Assembly (NCBI RefSeq): GCF_022870885.1
Contig: NZ_CP091509.1
Coordinates: 2,356,001-2,420,000 of the forward strand
Length of the DNA: 64,000 nucleotides
Source: Neisseria dumasiana
Lineage (GTDB): Bacteria; Pseudomonadota; Gammaproteobacteria; Burkholderiales; Neisseriaceae
Direction of reading: 5' to 3'
Shown piece after piece: positions 27,505 to 35,817 of the stretch. Made by a program: the position numbers and the translations under genes. Under the pieces are notes generated by a model that had not been told where the DNA came from, did no database searches, and saw only the letters and a list, made by a program, of their open reading frames with translations. Position 1 is the first letter of the stretch; each line of letters begins with the position of its first letter.

Positions 27505-28047
27505 ATGAACGCCCTTCGCACCGACAACACCGTTTGTATCGTGGTAGATATCCAAGAACGGCTCAACCCCGCGCTGGCCGATGCCGACTACATGACCGAA
27601 CGCAGCCGCATTCTACTGCAAGGATTACAAGCCGTCGGCGTGCCTATGCTGGCTACCGAGCAATATCCGAAAGGATTGGGCAGCACCGTGCCCGCCATCC
27701 GCCTGCTGCTCGACGATGCACCGATATTTGCAAAAACCCGTTTTTCTGCTTTCCTGCCCGAAGTGGCCGACATTCTGCAAAACCTGCGTGCCGAAAACGT
27801 GATTTTGATCGGCGCCGAAGCCCATGTGTGCATGCTGCAAACCGTGCTCGACTTACGTCGCGAAGGTTTCGACGTATATGTGCCGTTTGAATGCACCGAA
27901 TCGCGCGACCCCGCCAACAAAGCAAACGCCTTGCAGCAAATGCAGGCTGCCGGCGCGGTGGTTTCTAATGTGGAAAGTGTTCTGTTCCAGCTTTTGGGCG
28001 ACGCCAAACATCCTGCGTTTAAGACCGTGTCCAAGCTGATTCAATAA
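27505..28047 (+). CDS. Isochorismatase-family cysteine hydrolase
   Basis: The 180-residue cytoplasmic protein has the isochorismatase/YcaC fold. The likely catalytic triad is Asp15 (VVDIQERL), Lys77 (FAKTRFSAF) and Cys109 (EAHVCMLQTVLDL), with the cis-peptide region at IGAEAHV. Family members hydrolyse amides or vinyl ethers (nicotinamide, isochorismate, ureidoacrylate). The substrate cannot be read from sequence and no siderophore or nicotinamide genes are adjacent. CAGGAG lies 6-7 bases before the ATG. A DUS terminator follows. Confidence 0.9.
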   Translation: MNALRTDNTVCIVVDIQERLNPALADADYMTERSRILLQGLQAVGVPMLATEQYPKGLGSTVPAIRLLLDDAPIFAKTRFSAFLPEVADILQNLRAENVILIGAEAHVCMLQTVLDLRREGFDVYVPFECTESRDPANKANALQQMQAAGAVVSNVESVLFQLLGDAKHPAFKTVSKLIQ

Positions 28048-28064
28048 GGTATGCCGCATAAACG

Positions 28065-28097
28065 GAGGCCGTCTGAAAAACTTTTTCAGACGGCCTC
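28065..28097. terminator. DUS inverted pair before glnE
   Basis: GAGGCCGTCTGAAAAA and its complement are separated by one base, 18 bases after the isochorismatase-like gene. Confidence 0.8.
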
Positions 28098-28141
28098 AAA
28101 CATTGCTATGATAGGCCGTCTGAAACCTGTTTGCGCCCGTT

Positions 28142-30835
28142 ATGAACCCTATCGAAAACGCCCGCCGCCATTCCCAATATCTCGCCCGTCATCTCGACAA
28201 CGGCAACCTGAGCCCGAACATTCTCAACCCGATGCTGGAAAAAGTGCTGGAAACCGCCGATTTCGCAGCCTTCGCCGATTGGCAGCACATCCAAGCCGAG
28301 GAAAACGAAGCCGAACTCGCCCGCCAACTGCGCCTGTTGCGCCGCTATGTGATGGCGCAGATTATCGTGCGCGACATCAACCGCATCAGCGATTTGACCG
28401 AAGTTACCCGCACGATTACGCTGTTTGCCGATTTTGCCGTCAACACCGCGCTGGATTTCGCCCATGCTTATTATCGGGATATGTACGGCACGCCGATCGG
28501 CCGTTACAGCAACGGGCCGCAGTTTTTGAGCGTGGTGGCGATGGGCAAGGCGGGCGGTTATGAATTGAACGTGTCGTCCGACCTCGATCTGATTTTTATT
28601 TATCCCGAATCGGGCGACACCGACGGCAGGCGCGAGCGCAGCAATCAGGAATTTTTTACCAAAGTCGGCCAAAAGCTGATTACGCTGTTGAACGACATCA
28701 CCGCAGACGGGCAGGTGTTCCGCATCGACATGCGTTTGCGCCCCGACGGCGACAGCGGTGCGCTGGTGTTGAGTGAAACCGCGTTGGAACAATACCTGAT
28801 TCAGCAGGGGCGCGAGTGGGAGCGTTACGCATGGTGCAAAGGCCGCGTGGTTACGCCGCACGCCAACGGAATCAGCGCATTGGTGCGGCCGTTTGTGTTC
28901 CGCAAATACCTTGATTTCAACGCCTATGAAGGCATGCGCGGGCTGCACCGGCAAATCCGCAGCGAAGTCAGCCGCAAGGGTATGGCCGACAACGTGAAAC
29001 TCGGCGCGGGCGGCATCCGCGAAATCGAATTCATCGCCCAGATTTTCCAGCTGATACGCGGCGGCCAAGTGCGTGCGCTGCAACTGAAAGGCACGCAGGA
29101 AACCCTGCTCAAACTTGCCGAACTGGGCATACTCCCGCACGAAACCGTTAACATGCTGCTCGAAGCCTACCGCTTCTTGCGCGATGTCGAACACCGCCTG
29201 CAATACTGGGACGACCGGCAAACCCAAACCCTGCCCGACAATCCCGAACAACAACAGCGGCTGGCCGAAAGCATGGGCTTTGCCGACTACGCCGCGTTTT
29301 CAGACGGCCTCGACCGATACCGCCGCCAAGTGAACGCCGTGTTCAACGAAATCCTTGCCGAACCCGACGAACAGCCGCAGGCGCAGGCCAACGGCTGGCA
29401 ATGTATCTGGCAGCAAAACGCCGACGAAGAAACCCGCTCCGGCCGTTTGGCGGAACACGGCTTCGATGCCGTCTTAATCGGCCGGCGGCTCGACCAGCTC
29501 CGCAACAGCGGCAAATACCGCCACCTTTCCGCCCAAGCCCAGCCGCGTTTCGATGCCGTGATTCCGCTGTTGGCGCAGGCCGCCGCCACCCAACCCGACC
29601 CCACCGTTACCCTGCTGCGCCTGTTGGATTTTCTCGAAAACATCAGCCGCCGCTCGTCGTATCTCGCCTTTTTGCACGAGCACCCGCAAGCCCTGCAACG
29701 GCTGGCCGACATCATGGGGCAAAGCTCGTGGGTGTCCGGCTACCTGACGAAGCACCCGATTCTGCTCGACGAATTGCTCAGCGCACAATTGATGGACACC
29801 GGCAACGATTGGCCGAAACTCGCCGCCGAGCTTTCAGACGGCCTCAACAATGCAGCGGGCGACACCGAAGCGCAAATGGACATATTGCGCCGCTTCCAAC
29901 ACGCCCAAGTATTCCGCCTCGCCGTACAGGACTTGGCCGGATTATGGACGGTGGAAGCTTTGTCCGACCAACTTTCCGCGCTGGCCGACACCATCCTCGC
30001 CGCCGCCATGCCCGCCGTGTGGGCCGACACCCCGAAAACCCATACCGACACCCTGCGCATCGGCATCATCGGCTACGGCAAACTCGGCGGCAAAGAGTTG
30101 GGCTACACCTCCGATTTGGATTTAGTGTATGTGTACGACGACCCGCACCCCGACGCACCCGACGTATACGCCCGCTTCGCCCGCCGCCTCACCAACTGGC
30201 TTTCCGCCGCCACCGGCGCAGGTACGCTCTACGAAGTCGATTTGCGCTTACGGCCAAACGGCGACAGCGGCTTCCTTACCCACAGCATCGCCGCGTTTGA
30301 AAAATACCAGCGCGAAAACGCGTGGACATGGGAACACCAATCGCTCACCCGCGCCCGCTTCATCTGCGGCCTGCCCGAAACCGGCGCAGCCTTCGACCAA
30401 CTGCGCACCGAAATCCTCACCCGCCCGCGCAACCGAGCCGGACTCGCCCGTGAAATCATCGCCATGCGCGAAAAAATGTTCGCCACCCACCCGCCCGAAG
30501 CCAGCGACGTCAAATACGCCCGCGGCGGCGTGGTCGATGTGGAATTTATCGTGCAATACTTGATATTGGCTTATGCGGGCGAACATCCGCAACTGCTCGA
30601 CAACTACGGCAACATCGCCTTGCTCAACATCGCCGCCGATGCCGGCTTGATAGATAAAACACTGGCCGAACAATCGCAAACCGCCTACCGTTTCTACCGC
30701 CAACAGCAGCATAACGCCAAGCTGCGCGATGCCGGCAAATTGGCAGTCAACGAACAGGTTCAGGCGTATTACGGCAGCGTGAAAAAACTGTGGGAACAGG
30801 TGTTTGGCGAAGAGATCAGGCTTAAGGCCGTCTGA
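28142..30835 (+). CDS. glnE: Bifunctional glutamine synthetase adenylyltransferase/deadenylase
   Basis: GlnE adenylylates and deadenylylates glutamine synthetase in response to PII and glutamine. The 897-residue protein has the two expected nucleotidyltransferase domains. The N-terminal deadenylase carries GKAGGYELNVSSDLDLIFIY near residues 135-154 and the C-terminal adenylylase carries GKLGGKELGYTSDLDLVYVY near 646-665. Each is followed by a helical domain. Length is slightly below the E. coli enzyme (about 946). The last codons and TGA stop are formed by a DUS, so the C-terminal Lys-Ala-Val is uptake-sequence derived. Confidence 0.96.
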   Translation: MNPIENARRHSQYLARHLDNGNLSPNILNPMLEKVLETADFAAFADWQHIQAEENEAELARQLRLLRRYVMAQIIVRDINRISDLTEVTRTITLFADFAVNTALDFAHAYYRDMYGTPIGRYSNGPQFLSVVAMGKAGGYELNVSSDLDLIFIYPESGDTDGRRERSNQEFFTKVGQKLITLLNDITADGQVFRIDMRLRPDGDSGALVLSETALEQYLIQQGREWERYAWCKGRVVTPHANGISALVRPFVFRKYLDFNAYEGMRGLHRQIRSEVSRKGMADNVKLGAGGIREIEFIAQIFQLIRGGQVRALQLKGTQETLLKLAELGILPHETVNMLLEAYRFLRDVEHRLQYWDDRQTQTLPDNPEQQQRLAESMGFADYAAFSDGLDRYRRQVNAVFNEILAEPDEQPQAQANGWQCIWQQNADEETRSGRLAEHGFDAVLIGRRLDQLRNSGKYRHLSAQAQPRFDAVIPLLAQAAATQPDPTVTLLRLLDFLENISRRSSYLAFLHEHPQALQRLADIMGQSSWVSGYLTKHPILLDELLSAQLMDTGNDWPKLAAELSDGLNNAAGDTEAQMDILRRFQHAQVFRLAVQDLAGLWTVEALSDQLSALADTILAAAMPAVWADTPKTHTDTLRIGIIGYGKLGGKELGYTSDLDLVYVYDDPHPDAPDVYARFARRLTNWLSAATGAGTLYEVDLRLRPNGDSGFLTHSIAAFEKYQRENAWTWEHQSLTRARFICGLPETGAAFDQLRTEILTRPRNRAGLAREIIAMREKMFATHPPEASDVKYARGGVVDVEFIVQYLILAYAGEHPQLLDNYGNIALLNIAADAGLIDKTLAEQSQTAYRFYRQQQHNAKLRDAGKLAVNEQVQAYYGSVKKLWEQVFGEEIRLKAV

Positions 30836-30843
30836 AAAGGAAC

Positions 30844-30898
30844 AGCACTTTCTCAATCGGGATACATTGTGTTACCGCCATTGAGAAAGTGCTTTTTT
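30844..30898 (+). terminator. Rho-independent terminator of glnE
   Basis: AGCACTTTCTCAAT (30844-30857) is the exact complement of 30880-30893, and the stem is followed by TTTTT. It begins 8 bases after the glnE stop. Confidence 0.9.
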
Positions 30899-30900
30899 AT

Positions 30901-30950
30901 ATAGCAAATAAACTTTATTTCTGCTGTGGCGTTGCTGCGCCTTATATAGC
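30901..30950. repeat. Left-end fragment of the ATAGCAAATAAAC repeat
   Basis: ATAGCAAATAAACTTTATTTCTGCT and the following GCGTTGCTGCGCCTTA match the left part of the full copy at 45998-46152 (CATTACTGCGCCTTA there). No right end is found, so the element is truncated next to the AT-rich PLD-like gene. Confidence 0.65.
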
Positions 30951-31003
30951 CAATCAAACCTAAACCGGGAAAACCCGATTATTCAGACGGCCATCTTTTA
31001 AAA

Positions 31004-31711
31004 TTAAGATATATTCAAATTCTCCGGCCACACAATAAAATAACCGTATCGACCTTTTTTAATCATTCCTCCCGCCTTCTTACCATTTTCGGTTAAGTTA
31101 TAGAATTTTCCATTCAACTCTTGCAAACCGCAATCACACAACTTTTGATTACACTCTGCTGTAGATATTCCCAACTTCTCCGCCAATTTAGCCGCGGTCA
31201 AACTACTGTATGTTTTTTCTCCTTCTGTATCATCAACAGATTCTTCATCTGAAAAACTCTTATCAATTACATCTAAAGAAATCTTTACTTCATCGCTGAT
31301 ACGGATAATTCTTTGAGCTTCGTTATAAGCATCTTGATACACTTCAATATCTTCGTCACGGCCGATTAAGATGCCCATTTCATTATTATTAACTTGACTG
31401 AATTCATATAAATTCAAACTGGTAATAATACAAGCCGTTTCACTGATATAACATTTGGCGTGCAAATTATGGCAATAACTGATGCGGATATAATTCAAAT
31501 TTTTTAACCAGTTGACTTCTGCGGGCTGCAATTCACTTTTACCGTAAACAATACGGATATCGATTTTCATACGGTCTTTATCTTCTAATAATTCTTTAAT
31601 CCGATCATTCAGCTTGAGATAAGGACTGATTAAATACAAACGTTCACGTGCATTTTTTATCAACTCTTCCAAATAATAAGTGGTTGCACTTGTGTTCAAA
31701 AATTTTGACAT
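31004..31711 (-). CDS. Phospholipase D-family protein (nuclease-like) with C-terminal DNA-binding-like domain
   Basis: The 235-residue protein has one PLD half-site, NLHAKCYISETACIITSLNL near residues 82-101, followed by NNNEMGILI. This is the variant HxK pattern of small PLD-type nucleases that act as dimers. Residues about 165-235 (SSLTAAKLAEKLGISTAECN through KAGGMIKKGRYGYFIVWP) resemble a winged-helix or antirepressor-type module: helix-turn-helix, then LTENGKKAG and a YxxWP ending. The gene is visibly richer in A and T than its neighbours and has no internal DUS, which suggests acquisition. Nuclease activity is inference; no partner gene is adjacent. Confidence 0.75.
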   Translation of the reverse strand: MSKFLNTSATTYYLEELIKNARERLYLISPYLKLNDRIKELLEDKDRMKIDIRIVYGKSELQPAEVNWLKNLNYIRISYCHNLHAKCYISETACIITSLNLYEFSQVNNNEMGILIGRDEDIEVYQDAYNEAQRIIRISDEVKISLDVIDKSFSDEESVDDTEGEKTYSSLTAAKLAEKLGISTAECNQKLCDCGLQELNGKFYNLTENGKKAGGMIKKGRYGYFIVWPENLNIS

Positions 31712-31752
31712 TGTTTTCCATCCTTGTTTGTTGTTATTAAAGATTGTCGTAA

Positions 31753-33021
31753 TTAATCAACCGCCGCCACCGTAATCTTAGACAGGCCGTCTGAAAAGCC
31801 TTTTGAATAACGCCGCGGCACCATGCCGCTGATTGTGCCGTTTTGAACGGTGGTTTCATAAGCGCACACCAGCCGCTCTTCGGGCAGCAGGTTGTGCGAA
31901 TAATCTTGATTGAGCAGGGGCGAAATGCGGCTGAACAAACGCCAGCAAACGCGGCTGCCGTCGGGCAAATCGAAGGCCGCCTGAAAATGGCTGTTGCCTT
32001 CGTTGCAGCCGACATGAAAATGGTCGTAATCAAACGCTTCTGTGTCGGGAAACGGCCTGGCATCGGCAAAACCGAAAATGCGGTCGTGTGCGCACAGGCT
32101 TTGGCAGGCATAAGGCCATATGTGCTCGCGCAGGAAAAATTGGTCGGCAAAATGGCGCGATACCAAAGGCTTGCTCACATAGGTTTCGATTTTTCGGCGC
32201 ATATCGGGCACGCTTCCTGCTACCGCGCCCCACAAACCGGCCATAATCAATTCGGTGTGCGTTCCGGCATCGCGCATGGTATGAAAGTGTTTGCCGCCCG
32301 CTTCCCACTCGGCCACGGCGCGCGCTTCCCGCTGCGAAATCACCGAATCTGCATCACGGAAAATAACGCGGGCGGCTTCTTTATCGTCGAGTGCGAGAAA
32401 ACGCCACATCGTGCCCGGCCATTGTTCGGCCGCTTCATCCACCCGCACGATTTCGGCACCGTTGGCCTGCAAGCGCTGCACCGCTGCTTGCGGCACGCTG
32501 CCGTCTATATAGAAACGGCACACCCAGCCCGGGTAAATCTGCGCAGCCAATTCGGTGTTCATGACGGCGGGTTCGAGATATTCGGAGCTGTTGCCGAACA
32601 GTGAGAATGAGATGATTTTTTTACCGTTTTGCGGCGGTTCAATCTGCGGCAAGGCGGGGCGGGCGGTAATGCTGCCGTGCCGGAGCTCCAATGCCTTGAT
32701 GCCGTAGGTGCGGCAGTTTTCCCAGTCGTTCACGCTGCCATAGGCATGAGCCAGCGCGTCTAACGAATTGATATGCTTAGGGTCGCGTTGCAGGGCTTTT
32801 TTCGCATAGGTAATGCCTTCTTGCCAAAAGCCGCCTTTTACCGCCGCCGTTGCCGCATCGCTCAGCGGTGCGACGGATTGGGGAATCATTTTGTGCGCTT
32901 TCAGGGCTTCGGTGAGTGCGTTGCGGTAATCTCCGGCATCCATATAGTGCAGGAAAGAGGCGGAAATACGGTCGAGCTGTTGTTGGATTTTTTGTAATTT
33001 CGGTGGTAAGCGTTTGTTCAT
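31753..33021 (-). CDS. TPR-containing glycosyltransferase-like protein
   Basis: The 422-residue protein starts with about 110 residues of tetratricopeptide-like helices (LHYMDAGDYRNALTEALKAHKMIPQ, then YAKKALQRDPKHINSLDALAHAYGSVNDWENC). A mixed alpha/beta domain follows with FSLFGNSSEYLEPAVMNTELAAQIYPGW and RVIFRDADSVISQREA. The RDADS segment resembles the DxD metal site of nucleotide-sugar glycosyltransferases. No signal peptide is seen, so it is probably cytoplasmic. The acceptor is unknown. It lies 41 bases upstream of the PLD-like gene on the same strand. Confidence 0.75.
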   Translation of the reverse strand: MNKRLPPKLQKIQQQLDRISASFLHYMDAGDYRNALTEALKAHKMIPQSVAPLSDAATAAVKGGFWQEGITYAKKALQRDPKHINSLDALAHAYGSVNDWENCRTYGIKALELRHGSITARPALPQIEPPQNGKKIISFSLFGNSSEYLEPAVMNTELAAQIYPGWVCRFYIDGSVPQAAVQRLQANGAEIVRVDEAAEQWPGTMWRFLALDDKEAARVIFRDADSVISQREARAVAEWEAGGKHFHTMRDAGTHTELIMAGLWGAVAGSVPDMRRKIETYVSKPLVSRHFADQFFLREHIWPYACQSLCAHDRIFGFADARPFPDTEAFDYDHFHVGCNEGNSHFQAAFDLPDGSRVCWRLFSRISPLLNQDYSHNLLPEERLVCAYETTVQNGTISGMVPRRYSKGFSDGLSKITVAAVD

Positions 33022-33092
33022 ATTTGTGTTTTGAATAATTGATTTTCTAACGGCTTAGGTGTTTATTGAATCACATTGTGATGCGGCAGGCC

Positions 33093-33235
33093 GAGACCTT
33101 TGCAAAACCCCCATCTGCGGCGCATTTCTGCGTTGTGCGCTGCTCGCTCGTTTGCCTATCTATATGATATGTCTGCACTCGCTGTGCTGCTACGCCTTGA
33201 ACTGCATCCACATCTGAGGGTTTTGCAAAGGTCTC
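33093..33235. repeat. 143-bp repeat with 18-bp terminal inverted repeats (copy 2)
   Basis: The element starts GAGACCTTTGCAAAACCC and ends with the exact complement. It has no coding capacity beyond chance frames. It matches copy 3 (40076-40218) in opposite orientation with, by my base-by-base reading, only two differences. The ends look like those of neisserial IS5-family (IS1106-type) insertion sequences, so it is probably a transposase-less derivative. No convincing target duplication is visible. Confidence 0.88.
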
Positions 33236-33289
33236 AGGACGTCTGGAAATGCGGTTTTGCAAACCGCAAATCACAAGGTTAGGTCAGCC

Positions 33290-34048
33290 TTAACCGGCAA
33301 CCGGCTCGAAAGGCAGATAAACATCGAAACGGGTGCTTTTGCCCGTGTATTGATAGGCGGGCTTTTCGCCGTTTAAATATTCTCCCAAGCGCGGGCGTTT
33401 GACGACTACGCGCTTTTTGGCAACGCGGCGGGCGGCAGCGAGCAGCTCGGCTTCGTTTTGCGCTTCGCCCACCAAGCCGTGAAAATAAGCCATTTCTTTT
33501 TTCACCGAGGCCGATTTGCGGCTTTCGGGATACATCGGGTCGAGGTAAACCACATCGGGGCGGCCTTGTTCGTTGGCCAAACGGGGCAGCAAGGCGCAAG
33601 TATCGCCGACATGCAGGGTAATGCGGGCGGCGGTTCGGGCCACTTCTTCGTCGGCAGACTGCAAAGCACGCAGGAGGCCGTCTGAAAGCAGGCAGGCAAC
33701 GGCGTGATTTTGCTCAAACACATTCACTTGCAAACCGAGCGACGCCAGCACGAAAGCATCGCGCCCCAAACCGCCCGTGCCGTCCCAAACGCTAGGCTTT
33801 GCGGTGTGGTTAACCGCTTTGCCGATCAATTCTCCGCCGCCTTTGGTTCGGCGGTATTGTGCGGTTCCGCCTTCAAAATCAACACGCACCCTGCCCTTTT
33901 CTCCGGCGCGGCACAAAGAAAGGCCGTCTGAATCGGCCAGCAGATATTCGCCTTGGTCGGGAATTTGGCCGCATACGGGCAGATGAAAACGGCTGATTAG
34001 TTCGCGGGCGGTGTCGGTGGCGGTGTCGCTGAGATAAACGTAGGTCAT
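33290..34048 (-). CDS. rsmJ: 16S rRNA (guanine1516-N2)-methyltransferase
   Basis: RsmJ methylates G1516 of 16S rRNA with S-adenosylmethionine. The start at 34048 gives 252 residues (MTYVYLSDTATDTARELISRF). The family core is present: RVDFEGGTAQYRRTKGGGELIGKAV, KPSVWDGTGGLGRDAFVLASLG (SAM motif I), VVYLDPMYPESRKSASVKKEMAYFHGLVG and KKRVVVKRPRLGEYL. A full DUS ends 3 bases before the ATG, replacing a Shine-Dalgarno sequence. An ATG 39 bases upstream is possible but weaker. Confidence 0.93.
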   Translation of the reverse strand: MTYVYLSDTATDTARELISRFHLPVCGQIPDQGEYLLADSDGLSLCRAGEKGRVRVDFEGGTAQYRRTKGGGELIGKAVNHTAKPSVWDGTGGLGRDAFVLASLGLQVNVFEQNHAVACLLSDGLLRALQSADEEVARTAARITLHVGDTCALLPRLANEQGRPDVVYLDPMYPESRKSASVKKEMAYFHGLVGEAQNEAELLAAARRVAKKRVVVKRPRLGEYLNGEKPAYQYTGKSTRFDVYLPFEPVAG

Positions 34049-34131
34049 GGTTTCAGACGGCCTGTGGCTTAAACGGTTGAACATCATTACTTTAACAATC
34101 AGGCGGGAAACGCTCAGGCCGTCTGAAAAAA

Positions 34132-35817
34132 TCAGTGGATATCCAAGCGTTCCATACGGTAGCGCATCGAACGGAAGCTGATACCCAAAAGCTTGGCGGC
34201 CTGCGTGCGGTTGTAGCGCGTCTGCTTCAAAGCCTGCTCGATGATTTCGCGCTCGATTTGGTCGAGATAATCCTGTATCTGCATTTTGCCGGGCACAAAA
34301 TCGGGCAAGCCGCCGCTCAGTTGCAGGCCGTCTGAAATCTCTTCCGCCGGGCTGTGGAGATGCTGGTGTTCGAGCTTTCCGGCCTGAAACTGCGGTGTGG
34401 TGCCGGTATGGATTTGCAGATCGTCAAGCTGGATAACCTGCCCCACGGTTAAGGCAACCGCCCGCTCCAAAATATTTTCCAATTCGCGGAAGTTACCCGG
34501 ATAGCTGTATTGCAGCAAAGCGTCTTGCGCTTTGGGGCTGAGTTTGTAGTTTTCGCTGCCGCTGCGGTGTTTGTGCAGCAAATGCATAATCAGCCCGCCC
34601 AAATCTTCACGCATTTCGCGCAACGGCGGCATGCTGAGCGAAACCACATTCAGCCGGTAATATAAGTCTTGGCGGAAAGCCCCAACCTCGACCAAATGTT
34701 CGAGGTTTTTATGCGTTGCGCAGATGATGCGTACATCGACATAAGTTTCCCGCGCATCACCGATGCGGCGCACGGCTTTTTCCTGAATCGCGCGCAGCAG
34801 TTTCACCTGCATGGGCAGCGGCAGATCGGCCACTTCGTCGAGAAACAGCGTGCCGCCGTCGGCATGCTGGAAGAAACCCAAGCGGTCGCTGTCGGCACCG
34901 GTAAAGCTGCCTTTTTTATAACCGAAAAATTCGCTTTCCATCAGGTTTTCGGGAATCGCGCCGCAGTTGACGGCAATAAAAGGCTTGTCGGCACGGTCGG
35001 ACAATTCGTGTATCGTGCGGGCGGCCTGCTCTTTACCCGTGCCCGACTCGCCCGCGATATAAACGGGCACGCCGCTTTTGGCCAAGCGGCGGATAAGGTG
35101 GCGCACTTCAATCATTTGCGGCGACATGCCGAGCAAGCGCGGCATATCGGATTCGCCGCCCAACTCTTTGCCTGAATCGGGCAGAATGCGGGCAGTTAAT
35201 TCTCCGCTGGCAAAACGCTCTTTCAAAGAACGCAATCCTTCCGGCACGCCCGCCGAACGGGTAAGGGCCGAACCGGTATTTTTGCGCGGCGGCGTATAAG
35301 CGGTAAAAGGCATCGGAGCCGTTCTCGCGGGCATCGGCATAGGTTTGGCCGCTGCGGGCGGTGTCGGAGCGGGGCGGGCAACGGGTTCGGAACGGGGCGG
35401 CTCCGGCTGCACGGCAGCGCGTAAACCTTCCGTCGGCTCGCTGACTTTAACCGCCGATTTAACCAAAGAGCGCAGTTGCGAGAGGGTAATCGGCTTTTGC
35501 AGGTAATCAAACGCACCTGCCCGCAAGGCTTCCACTGCCTGATCGGCATTGCCGAAAGCCGTAATCACGGCCACGGGGGTGTCCAATGCCAGCTCGTTGA
35601 TGTATTGAACCACTTCCAAACCCGAGCCGTCGGGCATACGCATATCGGTTAACACGAGCGAATAATCGTTGTTGTCGAGCTTGTCTTTGGCATCTTCTAC
35701 GCCCACGGCCGTCTGAACGCGCAAACCCATTTTCATCAGGGTCATTTCCATCAGGTCGCGGATATCGGCTTCGTCATCCACCACCAATACGGGATCTTGC
35801 AGGTTATGGTTGCTCAT
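34132..35817 (-). CDS. pilR: Sigma-54-dependent response regulator PilR
   Basis: PilR activates RpoN-dependent promoters, classically the pilin gene, when phosphorylated by PilS. The 561-residue protein has a receiver domain (about 8-122) with Asp14/Asp15 and phospho-acceptor Asp58 (LTDMRMPDGSG), then a Pro/Ala-rich linker (about 135-185). The AAA+ domain has Walker A GESGTGKE, the sigma-54 contact loop GSFTGA, Walker B GGTLFLDEV and sensor segments. A Fis-type helix-turn-helix ends the protein (NRTQAAKLLGISFRSMRYRM). Its start overlaps pilS by 14 bases. Confidence 0.92.
   Translation of the reverse strand: MSNHNLQDPVLVVDDEADIRDLMEMTLMKMGLRVQTAVGVEDAKDKLDNNDYSLVLTDMRMPDGSGLEVVQYINELALDTPVAVITAFGNADQAVEALRAGAFDYLQKPITLSQLRSLVKSAVKVSEPTEGLRAAVQPEPPRSEPVARPAPTPPAAAKPMPMPARTAPMPFTAYTPPRKNTGSALTRSAGVPEGLRSLKERFASGELTARILPDSGKELGGESDMPRLLGMSPQMIEVRHLIRRLAKSGVPVYIAGESGTGKEQAARTIHELSDRADKPFIAVNCGAIPENLMESEFFGYKKGSFTGADSDRLGFFQHADGGTLFLDEVADLPLPMQVKLLRAIQEKAVRRIGDARETYVDVRIICATHKNLEHLVEVGAFRQDLYYRLNVVSLSMPPLREMREDLGGLIMHLLHKHRSGSENYKLSPKAQDALLQYSYPGNFRELENILERAVALTVGQVIQLDDLQIHTGTTPQFQAGKLEHQHLHSPAEEISDGLQLSGGLPDFVPGKMQIQDYLDQIEREIIEQALKQTRYNRTQAAKLLGISFRSMRYRMERLDIH

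Noticed and set aside
27276-27890. Open frame of 204 codons beginning in the decayed repeat
   Set aside because: Its later part is a shadow of the isochorismatase-like gene, and the start lies in repeat sequence.
28106-29254. Long open frame of 382 codons on the minus strand
   Set aside because: It is antisense to the first third of glnE, has a composition typical of shadow frames and no recognisable motif.
33093-33235. Assignment of the 143-bp repeat as a Correia element
   Set aside because: Correia elements have TATAGTGGATTAA-type ends; this one has GAGACCTTTGCAAAA ends and a different interior.
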